Positions 16,318 through 24,929 of a stretch of 64,000 nucleotides of DNA are shown one piece after another. This stretch comes from Acrocarpospora pleiomorpha. GTDB taxonomy: Bacteria > Actinomycetota > Actinomycetes > Streptosporangiales > Streptosporangiaceae. The stretch lies in NCBI RefSeq assembly GCF_009687885.1, contig NZ_BLAF01000012.1:124001-188000 (forward strand), given 5' to 3'. The notes beneath the pieces were generated by a model. That model saw only the letters and a list, made by a program, of their open reading frames with translations. It was not told where the DNA came from and made no database searches. Within the stretch, counting starts at the first letter, position 1, and every line of letters starts with the position of its first letter. The position numbers and the translations under genes were made by a program.

Positions 16318-16494
16318 TCACGTGGAAGCGGTAGCCGATCCGCCGAAGTTGCTCTTGACGGTGATGCGTAGGGGGTTGAAGACCCAGCCCCGCTGTTCCG
16401 CGTAGCGGCCGCCGCCTTGGTTGGTGAGCGTGAGTCCCGGCCCGTTCTCTCCCTCGGTGAGTGCGATCGAAACCAGATCACGCCCGATCGGCAC
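16318..16494 (-). CDS. Short unrecognised ORF, possibly a gene remnant
   Basis: A 58-residue frame from GTG 16494 contains IALTEGENGPGLTLTNQ and WVFNPLRITVKSNFGG, with nearly every codon ending in G or C, so it reads as real coding sequence. Upstream the frame enters the sigma-factor gene on the other strand, where its composition is that of a shadow. It may be the 3' end of a gene lost when the sigma-factor region was inserted. No family recognised. Confidence 0.35.
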   Translation of the reverse strand: MPIGRDLVSIALTEGENGPGLTLTNQGGGRYAEQRGWVFNPLRITVKSNFGGSATAST

Positions 16495-16559
16495 GAACGT
16501 CGTGACAACGATTCGGGCCTCTGCTGCGTGGTGAAGAGCAGGAGATGGGAGAAGACGGC

Positions 16560-17144
16560 ATGAATCCGGAGCGAGCCCGCCTCCCCATGGCTGAGGGTGG
16601 AGAGCTTGGGGCGGACCATGACGCTGTCGCGTTCCTGCGCGTCGGCGTGGTCGGCGACCGTGACGAGCAGTTCGCCGCATTCGTCGACGCCGCCGGCCCG
16701 TACCTGCTGCACACCGCGGAACTGCTGTGCGGCGACAAGGCCCGTGCCCAGGATCTGGTCCAGGCGACTTTCGAGCGCACCTACCGATCCTGGAGCAAGG
16801 CGCGCGACGGCGACCCCCGCGCCTACGCGCGCCGCATCCTGGTGAACCTGCGCATCGACGGCTGGCGGCGCACCCGCCGCGAACTCCTGTCGGCACCCGG
16901 CGAACTGCCCGACCCGACGACACCCGACCACGCCGCCGCCGTCACCGCCCGCGGCACAGTGGTCCACGCACTCGCGCGACTGCCGGTCACCCAACGACGC
17001 GTGGTCGTCTTGCGTCACCTGCTCGACCTGACCGAACCCGAGGTCGCCCGCGAGCTCGGCATCTCGGTCGGAACAGTCAAATCCCACAACGCCCGCGCAC
17101 TGACCAGACTGCGCGAGATCCTCTCAGAGGGTGATCGGTCATGA
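16560..17144 (+). CDS. RNA polymerase sigma factor, SigE (ECF) family
   Basis: This protein of about 194 residues has a region 2 (FAAFVDAAGPYLLHTAELLCGD, then AQDLVQATFERTYRSW) and region 4 (LPVTQRRVVVLRHLLDLTEPEVA, then GISVGTVKSHNARAL). This is the actinobacterial SigE-family ECF layout. ATG 16560 is preferred for its GGGAG spacing; ATG 16545 is also in frame. It overlaps the downstream membrane-protein gene by ATGA, the usual arrangement of an ECF sigma factor with its regulator. Confidence 0.9.
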   Translation: MNPERARLPMAEGGELGADHDAVAFLRVGVVGDRDEQFAAFVDAAGPYLLHTAELLCGDKARAQDLVQATFERTYRSWSKARDGDPRAYARRILVNLRIDGWRRTRRELLSAPGELPDPTTPDHAAAVTARGTVVHALARLPVTQRRVVVLRHLLDLTEPEVARELGISVGTVKSHNARALTRLREILSEGDRS

Positions 17145-17938
17145 GCCCCCGAACCGGCCCGCGCACCCCGGACGACGTCGTCACCCACCTGCGCGAGGCC
17201 GCCCACGCAATACCCGACGTGCGGTTCGACACTCCAGCCGTACTCGCGACGGCACAGCGGGCGCTGCGCCGCCGCCGACGCCGGCAGACCGTCGCCGGCG
17301 CCGTCACGGCCGGGCTGCTCGCGTTGACCGTGGCCAGCCCGGTACGCCTGCCGGGCGTCGGCACCCTGACCATGCCCGGCGGCCACCAGGTACGCACCGT
17401 ACTCGGCCTCGAAGACCCGGCCGCCCCCGCTCCCGCGCGGCCCGGCTTCGACCTGAGCGAACTGCTCGGCCTGTTCACCTCCGAGCCGCCCTCACCCGAG
17501 ACGATGGCCGAGGAGGTCGCGAGCCTGCAAACCCACGTCCTGCCCGTGCTCAAAGACATCCAGCCCACCTGGTACGAGCAAGCCCCTTGCGACATCCTGG
17601 AATACCCACGCGGCACGTTCAGCGACAACGGAACATGCGGAGGCCGCCCAGCCGAGCAGCCGTTCGACGCCCTCGCGCGCGCCAACCTCAACCGGATCCT
17701 CGCCGCCGTCGAGCAAAGCGGAGTCCCCACCAACGAGCTGATGAACGCGAGGTACGCCCCAGACGGCACCGTCAAGTCCGCCGGCTTCCTACGCTCCGGC
17801 GGCGGGATCGAGTGGAACTTCGCCTACCTGTACTCCCCCGACGAACAACCACGCGAGTGGCAGAGCGCCCTGGGTCCCGTCACCATCACCCCGATCGGAG
17901 ACACCGGCTGGTGGTTCGAGAAGTCACCGAACGACTGA
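17141..17938 (+). CDS. Single-pass membrane protein, putative anti-sigma partner
   Basis: This 265-residue protein has an N-terminal cytoplasmic segment of about 45 residues with an Arg run (ALRRRRRRQ), one membrane helix (VAGAVTAGLLALTVA), and an extracytoplasmic domain with two Cys (APCDILEY and NGTCGG) likely to form a disulfide. It starts in an ATGA overlap with the sigma-factor gene. No zinc-binding anti-sigma motif is visible, so the anti-sigma role is inferred from topology and coupling only. Confidence 0.65.
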   Translation: MSPRTGPRTPDDVVTHLREAAHAIPDVRFDTPAVLATAQRALRRRRRRQTVAGAVTAGLLALTVASPVRLPGVGTLTMPGGHQVRTVLGLEDPAAPAPARPGFDLSELLGLFTSEPPSPETMAEEVASLQTHVLPVLKDIQPTWYEQAPCDILEYPRGTFSDNGTCGGRPAEQPFDALARANLNRILAAVEQSGVPTNELMNARYAPDGTVKSAGFLRSGGGIEWNFAYLYSPDEQPREWQSALGPVTITPIGDTGWWFEKSPND

Positions 17939-18299
17939 ACCGCAGCCGAAGGCAATCGACGCACGAGCGTACTCGGCACGCGCGCATGACCGGACATAAT
18001 TCGGCTACAGCTCTTGTCGCATCAACGAATCCATCGACCTCATTGACGCCCCGATCGGTGGAAATGAATTTTCTTCACATTACTTGATCGCGGTTGCATT
18101 GGATTACACGAGAAGTCAGAATGTTGACGCCACACAAAAGCGTGTGCCACGATCCGGAACTAAATTTCCAGCGATGCTGGATGTGCACGGCGCGCGGCGC
18201 CCAAAAGATTTCAGGTTTGGACCCAAAGGCGGAAGTAGTCGGCTAGATTCATTCGGTCGCACCCGTTCTCCCTGACCACTCCTGAAACGGATCTCGGCC
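17939..18299. other. Intergenic region with possible promoter for the VWA gene
   Basis: This 361-nt stretch is clearly less GC-rich than its surroundings and holds no gene I can support. TTGACG at 18124-18129 and CACGAT at 18148-18153, 18 nt apart, could be a promoter for the VWA protein; this is weak. The lower GC suggests imported or regulatory DNA. Confidence 0.4.
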
Positions 18300-20255
18300 A
18301 TGTACTTGTTAGGCAATAGGACGAACACCCGATGGTACGTCACCGGGGCGATCGCCATAGTGACAGTTCTGTCGTCGGTGGTTTTGGCCCCGCACTCTCA
18401 AGCAGCAGGAAGTCGCGCGGTCATCTTCTTGGTCGACACGTCGGGTTCGATGGCCGGCACGAAGCTCGGTCAGGCCAAGAGTGCGCTGAACGCCAGCGTC
18501 AACGCACTGTCACAGGCTGACGTTGCGGGACTACAGAATTTTGGCGGCAATTGCGGGGACGGCGGGACGCTGCAGGTCCCGCCCAGCTCAACGAACCGCA
18601 CCGAGCTTCACGAGGCCATCGATGGCCTTTCGGCATCCGGCGGTACACCCACGACGGACGCGCTCGAGCTGGCTGCAGCAAATTTCCCGTCGGCTGCGAC
18701 GGAGAAGATCCTGGTCCTGGTGTCAGACGGTGAGAGCACTTGCGGGGATCCGTGCCCGACCGCGAAGCAGCTGCACGACCAATTGGGTATTTCTTTTACT
18801 GCGTACACCGTCGGATTCCAGACCAGCGGGCAAGCCGAGACCGAGCTGTCCTGCATTGCGGACGCCACTGGTGGGAAGTACTTCGCAGCGACCGACACTG
18901 AAGGTATTCGAAACGCCATCAACGCGGCGTTGGGCTCGACACCGGTGGCCTGTCCAGCACTGGGCCAATCGATTTCGGCAACCCTGCGCAAGTACGGCGT
19001 CTACCCTGACCCCGAAGCGATGAAGCCATACATGATCGAGTATGGCAACCTTCCGCTGACCTTCACGTCGGTCGAGCTATCGCCCGGCGCCTCCTGCTCA
19101 GTGCAGTCCAATAATGGTTCCCTGCCCGTAAATCTCGTCTTTGGCGCCCCGCCCCTCGGTTTCGCGGTGACCATCGGTACGAGTACCACCCAGGCCAAGC
19201 TTGATTTCTTCCGGGCGCCGTCGAGTGAGGTGCCCAGCGTGGCGTGTAACTTCGCCGAGCTGAAAGCCAGCAGCGGGCTGGATTCCGTACCCACTCCGGC
19301 CGTTTTCGGCGGCGTGGACAAGTGCTTCCTCAACGCGGCGCGCGCCACCGCGGGCGGTGTCGTAGTCCGCTGGACGATCCCGGGCTTTACCGAGGAATGG
19401 AAGGACCCGACCTCCACTGTCCACAAGTACGTGTTCACGACCCGGTCAATGGAGTTCTACGTCGACCTGACGACTCTACTCAACAGCACCAGCGTGGCGA
19501 GCGTGCCGTTCGCTGATCTGGTGGACCTTGTAGAGAACTACATCCACGTCACGCTGGTCAACAACCTGCCGCACCTGATGAGTATTGCGGCAGTCCAGGA
19601 CCCGCCAGCGCACTTGACGGTCCAGGATCCGTTGGGCCGCACCATCGGGTTCTCACGTGGCTCGCAATCCTACGCCGGCACGGGATACGTGGAGCAGGGA
19701 AACCACTCCGCCGCATGGATCGTCAACCCCGCGCCGGGGCGGTACGTTGTTACGGCGTCGGGACAGCCGCGCAGCAGTTTCCAGACGGAGTTCAGCGTCT
19801 CACAGCTCCTGGGTCACGGCGACCTGCCGCTGACATCGACGGTTGCCTGGAGTTCCCGACTCTCCAACCGGGGCACTGCAACTCGCTCGTTCACCGTGCC
19901 GAAGGTGTCGTCGACGCCCACGCTGCGCCTCCGTGTCGCTGGCTGCTCGCCGTCCCAGGGAATCGTTGTCAAGAAGGCCAACGCGACTGTGACCTACTCC
20001 CTGAGGGGCTCTACGTTCCCTCTGGGCGTACGCGAGATCCGTTGGAACTTCGGCGATCAGAAGCAGGCCGTCGGTCTGACGGCCAAGCACAAGTTCCGGG
20101 TGAGTGGACGGTACCTGGGTTCGGTGACGGTGATCGACCAGGCCGGGCAGAGCACGACGGTGAACCTCCCGACGATCGTCGTCCGGGCCCACCATTCATT
20201 GACGCCGAAATCCCCCCAGAGGCCGACCCTTCCCGCAGGGAAGGCAACACGGTAA
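18300..20255 (+). CDS. Secreted VWA-domain protein with C-terminal PKD-like domain
   Basis: This 651-residue protein has an N-terminal hydrophobic signal (WYVTGAIAIVTVLSSVVLA, cleavage near SQAAG). A von Willebrand A domain occupies about residues 38-205, with an intact MIDAS: DTSGS, then GGTPTTDAL and VSDGES. A Cys-containing middle region follows, and near residues 570-630 a PKD-like domain (EIRWNFGDQKQAV, KHKFRVSGRYLGSVTV). Such proteins bind partners through the metal site at the cell surface. Its codon use is less GC-biased than its neighbours. No pilin, sortase signal or partner protease is adjacent, so it looks like an orphan. The start ATG 18300 lacks an obvious ribosome binding site. 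Confidence 0.78.
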   Translation: MYLLGNRTNTRWYVTGAIAIVTVLSSVVLAPHSQAAGSRAVIFLVDTSGSMAGTKLGQAKSALNASVNALSQADVAGLQNFGGNCGDGGTLQVPPSSTNRTELHEAIDGLSASGGTPTTDALELAAANFPSAATEKILVLVSDGESTCGDPCPTAKQLHDQLGISFTAYTVGFQTSGQAETELSCIADATGGKYFAATDTEGIRNAINAALGSTPVACPALGQSISATLRKYGVYPDPEAMKPYMIEYGNLPLTFTSVELSPGASCSVQSNNGSLPVNLVFGAPPLGFAVTIGTSTTQAKLDFFRAPSSEVPSVACNFAELKASSGLDSVPTPAVFGGVDKCFLNAARATAGGVVVRWTIPGFTEEWKDPTSTVHKYVFTTRSMEFYVDLTTLLNSTSVASVPFADLVDLVENYIHVTLVNNLPHLMSIAAVQDPPAHLTVQDPLGRTIGFSRGSQSYAGTGYVEQGNHSAAWIVNPAPGRYVVTASGQPRSSFQTEFSVSQLLGHGDLPLTSTVAWSSRLSNRGTATRSFTVPKVSSTPTLRLRVAGCSPSQGIVVKKANATVTYSLRGSTFPLGVREIRWNFGDQKQAVGLTAKHKFRVSGRYLGSVTVIDQAGQSTTVNLPTIVVRAHHSLTPKSPQRPTLPAGKATR

Positions 20256-20307
20256 TCCAGGGCCGCCGGTGTTGCGCCGCTCTATGGAGTCCCGCCAGTT
20301 GTACCCC

Positions 20308-21021
20308 TTAGTTTCTGCGTGCGAGGACGAGCCGGCACCGTGGGCTGCCGTCCTCGCGTCGGCCGAGGGCCGTCAAGGGGACTGTTGTCACGGTGAATCC
20401 GGCTGCTGTCAGGTCGTTGCGGACCGCGTTCAGGTAGCAGGTGCCGTAGTACATGACGAAGGGGGGACGCCACACGGCATTTCGTACCTGCATGGCCAGG
20501 TCGAATCCGAGCAGCGTCCAGTACCTGCGCGATGTGATGGGCGGCGGCGCGCCGATCGGGAAGGCGAAGAGTCCGTCAGGCCGTAACGCGCGGTACACGC
20601 CAGCGAAGAGCGAGAGCCGTTGGGCGGGCAGGAAGTGTCCGAGCGCTCCGAAGCTGACGGCGAGGTCGAAGTCCTCGGCGAAGGGCAGGGCTCGAGCGTC
20701 GGACTGTACCCATTCGGCGTCCGGGTGTGTTCGGCGCGCTTGCGCGAGCATGCCGGTGCTGAAGTCGACACCCGTGATCCGTCCTTGGCACAGGGGTTTG
20801 AGGGTCCGCATGCCTGCGCCGGTGCCGCAGCACACGTCCAGTCCCTGCCCGAACGGCCCGAGCGGACGCAGAGCGTCGGTGGTTGCGTCAAGGACGCTAT
20901 CGGGAGTGCGAAAGGGCGTGTGTTCGAATTTGGGGGCGAGCAGGTCGTAGCCGCGCTCGACCGAGGACAGCGCCTGGACCGTCAGTTCACGCAGCGAGGG
21001 GCCTTGGGGCGAAAACACCAA
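20308..21021 (-). CDS. Class I SAM-dependent methyltransferase
   Basis: This 237-residue protein has motif I LDVCCGTGAGM, an acidic motif II (GVDFSTGMLAQAR), QSDARALPFAEDFDLAVSFG (motifs III/IV) and an ALRPDGLFAF loop. It is a Methyltransf_11/25-type small-molecule methyltransferase of unknown substrate. The frame opens at TTG 21021 with a GTG at 21018 and no ribosome binding site, so translation may be leaderless. It diverges from the dihydrofolate-reductase-like gene. Confidence 0.82.
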   Translation of the reverse strand: MVFSPQGPSLRELTVQALSSVERGYDLLAPKFEHTPFRTPDSVLDATTDALRPLGPFGQGLDVCCGTGAGMRTLKPLCQGRITGVDFSTGMLAQARRTHPDAEWVQSDARALPFAEDFDLAVSFGALGHFLPAQRLSLFAGVYRALRPDGLFAFPIGAPPPITSRRYWTLLGFDLAMQVRNAVWRPPFVMYYGTCYLNAVRNDLTAAGFTVTTVPLTALGRREDGSPRCRLVLARRN

Positions 21022-21203
21022 CTAAGGGTACTTCTCGGATGCCGGGCGGACTGTCGGCTACGGGGTCGCGCATAGACACAGGACAGCCGGCGAGCCTGTG
21101 CCCTGGATGGTCGGGTGCTCGGCGAGCGTTCGATGAGTTCGCGTCCGGACGCCGGTGTAAGTTCGTGCCGGAAAACGAGCCAGAACACCAGGAGGAGGAC
21201 ACC

Positions 21204-21845
21204 ATGGGCATGATCCACATCGACCTGTTCGCGACGCTCGACCTGGTTGGCCAGGCACCGGGTGATGCCGAGGAGGACCCCGACGGCTTTCCGTTCGGGG
21301 GATGGCAGGCGCCCTTGTTCGACGAGACGGTCGGCCAGCACGTCGGTGCCGGCATGCAGGGTATGGACGCCCTGCTCCTGGGCCGCAAGACCTACGACAT
21401 CTTCGCCGCGTTCTGGCCGAATCAGGCCGACGGCGTCGACGGCGGGGTCGCCACGCTGTTCAACAGCATCCCGAAGTACGTCGCCTCGCGAGGCAACCCG
21501 GATCTTGACTGGGCGGGCTCGACGCAGCTGGGACCCGACCTGGTGAGCGCCGTGCACGAGCTACGTGACAAGCACGAGCACGTCCACGTGATCGGAAGCC
21601 TGAACCTGGTGCAGACCCTCCTGCACGAGCGCCTCTTCGACCGGCTCGACCTGTGGGTCTTCCCCATCATGCTCGGCGTCGGCAAGAAGGTGTTCGACGG
21701 CGGTACGGTGCCTGCCAACCTGGTGCTCCTCGAGCCGCCCGTCGCTTCGTCCAAAGGCGCGGTGCTCCTGCGTTACGGCCTCGGTACGGGAACCCCCGGC
21801 ACCGGGGACATGCGGCGCGAAGACCGCGGCGTCGGTTCGAGCTGA
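21204..21845 (+). CDS. Dihydrofolate reductase family (RibD C-terminal-like) protein
   Basis: ATG 21204 is preceded by AGGAGGAGG. The 213-residue protein begins MGMIHIDLFATLDLVGQ and has MDALLLGRKTYDIFAAFWP, then SGSL-like VIGSLNLVQTLL and DRLDLWVFPIMLGVGKKVFD. These are the hallmarks of the RibD_C/DHFR-like NAD(P)H reductases common in actinomycetes, usually of unknown substrate. The last 20 residues are low-complexity. A remnant of a second member of the family lies at 22510-22614. Confidence 0.85.
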   Translation: MGMIHIDLFATLDLVGQAPGDAEEDPDGFPFGGWQAPLFDETVGQHVGAGMQGMDALLLGRKTYDIFAAFWPNQADGVDGGVATLFNSIPKYVASRGNPDLDWAGSTQLGPDLVSAVHELRDKHEHVHVIGSLNLVQTLLHERLFDRLDLWVFPIMLGVGKKVFDGGTVPANLVLLEPPVASSKGAVLLRYGLGTGTPGTGDMRREDRGVGSS

Positions 21846-21996
21846 AGCACGGACGCTTCCCGCGCGGGCGGGCGGACTTTCGTGACGAGGTGGTGACAGA
21901 CCAAGACGCTGGCCCGCAGCTTGGGCCTGTATCGGGCGCGACCGGAATGCGGCAGAAGGGGACCGCAGCACAGGGTCATGGGTGGGTAGGGGCGGC

Positions 21997-22380
21997 TCAG
22001 CTGACGCCGACGGTCTGCCGCTCGGGCTCGACGACGGCGACGACGCGTTCCTCTCCTCGGGGATAGGGCTTGCCGGTGTACTTCGTTGCGATCTGGTCGA
22101 TGATCTCCCAGGCCGAGTCGCCTTCGAGCCATTCGGTGACCCGACCGCGGACGATGACGGGCAGGAACGGGTTGTCGGCGGGGGCCATGGAGAGCGCCAC
22201 TCGCGGGTCGCGACGCAGGTTGCGGGCCTTGCGCGAGTGCGGACCGGTGAGGAAGACAACGTGGTCGCCGTGAGTGCCGACCCAGAGCGGGACGGTGTGG
22301 GGCGAGCCGTCCGGTAGGACGGTGGCGAGGTGGGCCAGCGAGGTGCCGTCGAGAACGTGGCGTACGTCGGGGTTGAGCAT
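21997..22380 (-). CDS. PPOX-class F420-dependent oxidoreductase
   Basis: From ATG 22380 (AAGGAGAAGAAG upstream) this 127-residue protein has the split-barrel flavin/F420 fold pattern: LAHLATVLPDGSPHTVPLWV, HSRKARNLRRDPRVALSM and VRGRVTEW. TIGR03618-type members reduce small substrates with F420H2. An upstream ATG (22413) is in frame but lacks a binding site. It sits near reductase genes and may belong to general redox housekeeping. Confidence 0.87.
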   Translation of the reverse strand: MLNPDVRHVLDGTSLAHLATVLPDGSPHTVPLWVGTHGDHVVFLTGPHSRKARNLRRDPRVALSMAPADNPFLPVIVRGRVTEWLEGDSAWEIIDQIATKYTGKPYPRGEERVVAVVEPERQTVGVS

Positions 22381-22509
22381 CTTCTTCTCCTTGCGGGGGG
22401 TTGTCGGCGGCATAGTCGGCGACTGCGGTGGCGGCGTCGAAAGCGGGCGAACCCGCTGTTAGCGGGCGGTGTGGGCGCTGATCATCGCCAGGGCGCCGGT
22501 GGATGAGGA

Positions 22510-22614
22510 TCAGCGCTCAACCTCGTAATGGAGGTGGTGACTCCCGGCGCCCGGGTCGCGCCCGGTGATGTAACCGTCGACCGACACCGCGTGGGCACTG
22601 AAGACCTTGCTCAT
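22510..22614 (-). pseudogene. N-terminal remnant of a DHFR-family reductase
   Basis: ATG 22614, with AAGGAG upstream, opens MSKVFSAHAVSVDGYITGRD, the typical N-terminus of RibD_C/DHFR-like proteins, then stops after 34 residues. Beyond the stop a shifted frame reads TGALAMIS, resembling the next conserved block. The gene therefore appears truncated and frameshifted, although its start signals are intact. Confidence 0.6.
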
Positions 22615-22628
22615 CTTGACGACTCCTT

Positions 22629-22690
22629 CTTGGGTTCCTTCAAGAGACTCCATGACCATAACATCCAGAGTTCCTTGAGGGAACCCCAAG
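22629..22690. repeat. Imperfect inverted repeat upstream of the reductase remnant
   Basis: Arms CTTGGGTTCCTTCAAG (22629-22644) and CTTGAGGGAACCCCAAG (22674-22690) are near-complementary with a 29-nt gap. They lie directly upstream of the truncated reductase start, so they are probably a leftover operator rather than a terminator. Confidence 0.45.
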
Positions 22691-22729
22691 TGCGGGCCGA
22701 TCGGGTTGTGCAGGTGGTCGTCGTACTCA

Positions 22730-22795
22730 TCAGCCGTTGCGCATCCCGAGGAAAAAGACCGCCACCACGGCGATCACGACAGTGGCCATGCCCAT
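22730..22795 (-). CDS. Possible 21-residue membrane microprotein
   Basis: ATG 22795 with GGGAG just upstream encodes a 21-residue peptide beginning MGMATVVIAVVAVFFLG and ending in a basic-polar tail, then TGA. It is essentially one transmembrane helix. The start signal and composition are good, but the length makes chance likely; the call rests on sequence appearance only. Confidence 0.35.
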   Translation of the reverse strand: MGMATVVIAVVAVFFLGMRNG

Positions 22796-22988
22796 GCTCC
22801 CTGCGTGCCATAACAGCCTGTTCGGAAAGGACAGGATGCCGCTGTGCGCGCTACGTCGCTTTCATGAACCTGCTATTGGGCTGCGCATCCCCCGCGAGAG
22901 CTACAGAAATCGTCCTCTCGATGGTGATTCGCGGACATCACCGCCTTTCTAGCGTTGCCTCATGGATCAATCGCCAAGGGAGGCCATG

Positions 22989-23801
22989 ATGGGCACGACG
23001 CCCGCCGAACGCCACGAGAGAGGTGGTCGTCTGGTCCGGATCGTCCGCTCGCCGCTGGGCTGGATGCTGACGGGGTTGGTCGGCATCGCCGCGGTCTCGG
23101 CCGTGACCGGCGCGCTACCGTTGCTGGGGGCGGTCGCCGCAGTGGGGGTTTATTGGGCGGTCATGCGCTACGTCGCGAAGCGGCCCACGCCGGAGCTGGC
23201 CCGGCGGGGGGCCGCGCGGGAGGTGCTGGTCGGCGGCGGGATCGGCCTGGGCTTCGTGTTCCTGTCCACTCTCCTCATCACGGCGTTCGGGGGCTATTCG
23301 TTCTCCTGGGCGGGCAACAGCTTCTTTCCGGTCGTGATCGCCGCGGCGGCGACGATGGCAGCCACGGCGATCACGGAGGAGCTGATGTTCCGCGGCCTGG
23401 CCCTGCAGGCCCTGGAGCGGCTGGCCGGCAGCCGCATCGCACTCACGCTCACCGCGGTGTTCTTCGGCTTCGCGCACCTGGCCAACCCCGGTGCCAGCCT
23501 GTGGAGCTCGGTGGCCATCGCCATCGAGGCCGGAGTACTGCTGGGCGCGGCGTTCCTGTGGCGGCGCAGCATCTGGTTCGTCGTGGGTCTGCACTTCACC
23601 TGGAACACCACCGTGCAGCTGCTCGGCATCCCGGTTTCCGGGCACGCCGCCGAAGGGAGCCTCCTGACCGCGCACGTCACCGGCCCGGCCCTGCTGACCG
23701 GTGGGAGTTTCGGGCTGGAAGCGTCGATCATCACGGTTATGGTCGGGCTGGCGCTCGCCGTACCTATGCTGGTCTTCGCTCGCAGGAGGGAAGCGGTGTG
23801 A
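22989..23801 (+). CDS. CPBP family intramembrane glutamic endopeptidase
   Basis: From ATG 22989 (AAGGGAGG upstream) this 270-residue protein of about seven to eight membrane helices has the three CPBP/Rce1-like motifs: EELMFRG (EExxxR), FGFAHL and HFTWN. These form the catalytic Glu/His site of intramembrane proteases. It overlaps the histidine kinase by GTGA, suggesting co-regulation with, or processing of, that sensor's pathway. Its target is unknown. Confidence 0.88.
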   Translation: MGTTPAERHERGGRLVRIVRSPLGWMLTGLVGIAAVSAVTGALPLLGAVAAVGVYWAVMRYVAKRPTPELARRGAAREVLVGGGIGLGFVFLSTLLITAFGGYSFSWAGNSFFPVVIAAAATMAATAITEELMFRGLALQALERLAGSRIALTLTAVFFGFAHLANPGASLWSSVAIAIEAGVLLGAAFLWRRSIWFVVGLHFTWNTTVQLLGIPVSGHAAEGSLLTAHVTGPALLTGGSFGLEASIITVMVGLALAVPMLVFARRREAV

Positions 23802-24925
23802 CGCGGGACGAGTACGGCAAGGACGGCGCCCTGGCGCTGCTCCTTGCCCTGCTGGCCTTCGTGCCGGTGCTGTCGAAGATCGGGACACAGCTCGGCGACC
23901 TGTTCGCCCGGCCTGTGGACGCGCTGGGCATCGGACTGACCTTGGCGCAGGCCCTGCCACTCGTGGCCCGCCGCCGGTGGCCCGCGGTCTGCCTGCTGAT
24001 CGTCGGGGGCGCGTTCGCGGCGCATCAGTCGCTGGGCTTTCCGACCACGTTCGCCAGCTTGGGGCTGTACCTGGCGCTTTATGCGGCCGGGGCCTACCAA
24101 GTGTCCTTCCGCCCCGCTCTGGTCGTCGTCGGGAGCGCGGGCTATGCCCTGCTGGCTGTCGGTCTGCACGGCCTGGGTTCGCCCCAGGGCGTACCGGATT
24201 ATCTGGCGTTCTACCTGAGCCTGGCCGTGGCATGGCTGGCCGGAGGCGCCGTGCGGAGGTGGCGGATGCACGAGGTCGAGCGGCGGCGGCTGGCCGCCGA
24301 GGTGGCCACAGCTGCCGAGCGGGCACGCATCGCGCGGGAGCTGCACGACGTGGTGACCCATCACGTGACGGCCATGGTGGTCCAGGCCGACGCGGCGCAG
24401 TTCGTACTGACGTCCGCGCCGGAGCGGGCCGGCGAGGGGCTCGCGGCGGTCAGCGACACCGGCCGCCGCGCGTTGACGGAGCTGCGCTACCTGCTGGATG
24501 TGCTGGAGGCGACCGGCGCGTCGGCCTCGGCGGACCGAGCGCCCACCTTGGGCAAGGTGAAGGACCTGATCGAGCAGGCCAGGATGTCGGGTCAGCCCGT
24601 CGAGTGGGACGAGCAGGGCCTGCGGCGGCCGCAGAGCGTGGAGGTGGAACTGGCCGCTTACCGCGTGGTGCAGGAGGCACTCACCAATGCCATGAAACAC
24701 GCGGCCGGGCGGCCGACCGTCGTTCAGATCCGGTACGGCGAGCAGATCGAGATCGACGTGACCACCAACGGGCCCGCCCTCGCCGCACCGAGCACCACAG
24801 GACGGGGGCTGGCAGGACTGCGCGAGCGGGTACGGATGATCGATGGTGAACTGGTGACCGGACCCCGGCCCGACGGCGGGTTCGGCGTCCGTGCCGTGAT
24901 TCCGTGCAAGCCCGTCCAGGAGTGA
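23798..24925 (+). CDS. Two-component sensor histidine kinase (NarL-partner type)
   Basis: From GTG 23798 this 375-residue kinase has about five membrane segments in residues 1-160, then a HisKA_3 H-box ARIARELHDVVTHHVTAMVV with the phospho-accepting His, an N-box-like VVQEALTNAMKHA and a G-box GRGLAGLRERV. It has no separate sensor domain, so it probably senses within the membrane. It overlaps the CPBP gene and is followed after 4 nt by its response regulator. Confidence 0.9.
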   Translation: MTRDEYGKDGALALLLALLAFVPVLSKIGTQLGDLFARPVDALGIGLTLAQALPLVARRRWPAVCLLIVGGAFAAHQSLGFPTTFASLGLYLALYAAGAYQVSFRPALVVVGSAGYALLAVGLHGLGSPQGVPDYLAFYLSLAVAWLAGGAVRRWRMHEVERRRLAAEVATAAERARIARELHDVVTHHVTAMVVQADAAQFVLTSAPERAGEGLAAVSDTGRRALTELRYLLDVLEATGASASADRAPTLGKVKDLIEQARMSGQPVEWDEQGLRRPQSVEVELAAYRVVQEALTNAMKHAAGRPTVVQIRYGEQIEIDVTTNGPALAAPSTTGRGLAGLRERVRMIDGELVTGPRPDGGFGVRAVIPCKPVQE

Positions 24926-24929
24926 CTCG

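Noticed and set aside
22955..23797. Extension of the histidine kinase frame upstream across the CPBP gene
   Set aside because: The frame is open, but the upstream part is Gly/Arg-rich shadow of the CPBP gene; the GTG at 23798 with AGGAGGG upstream is the real start.
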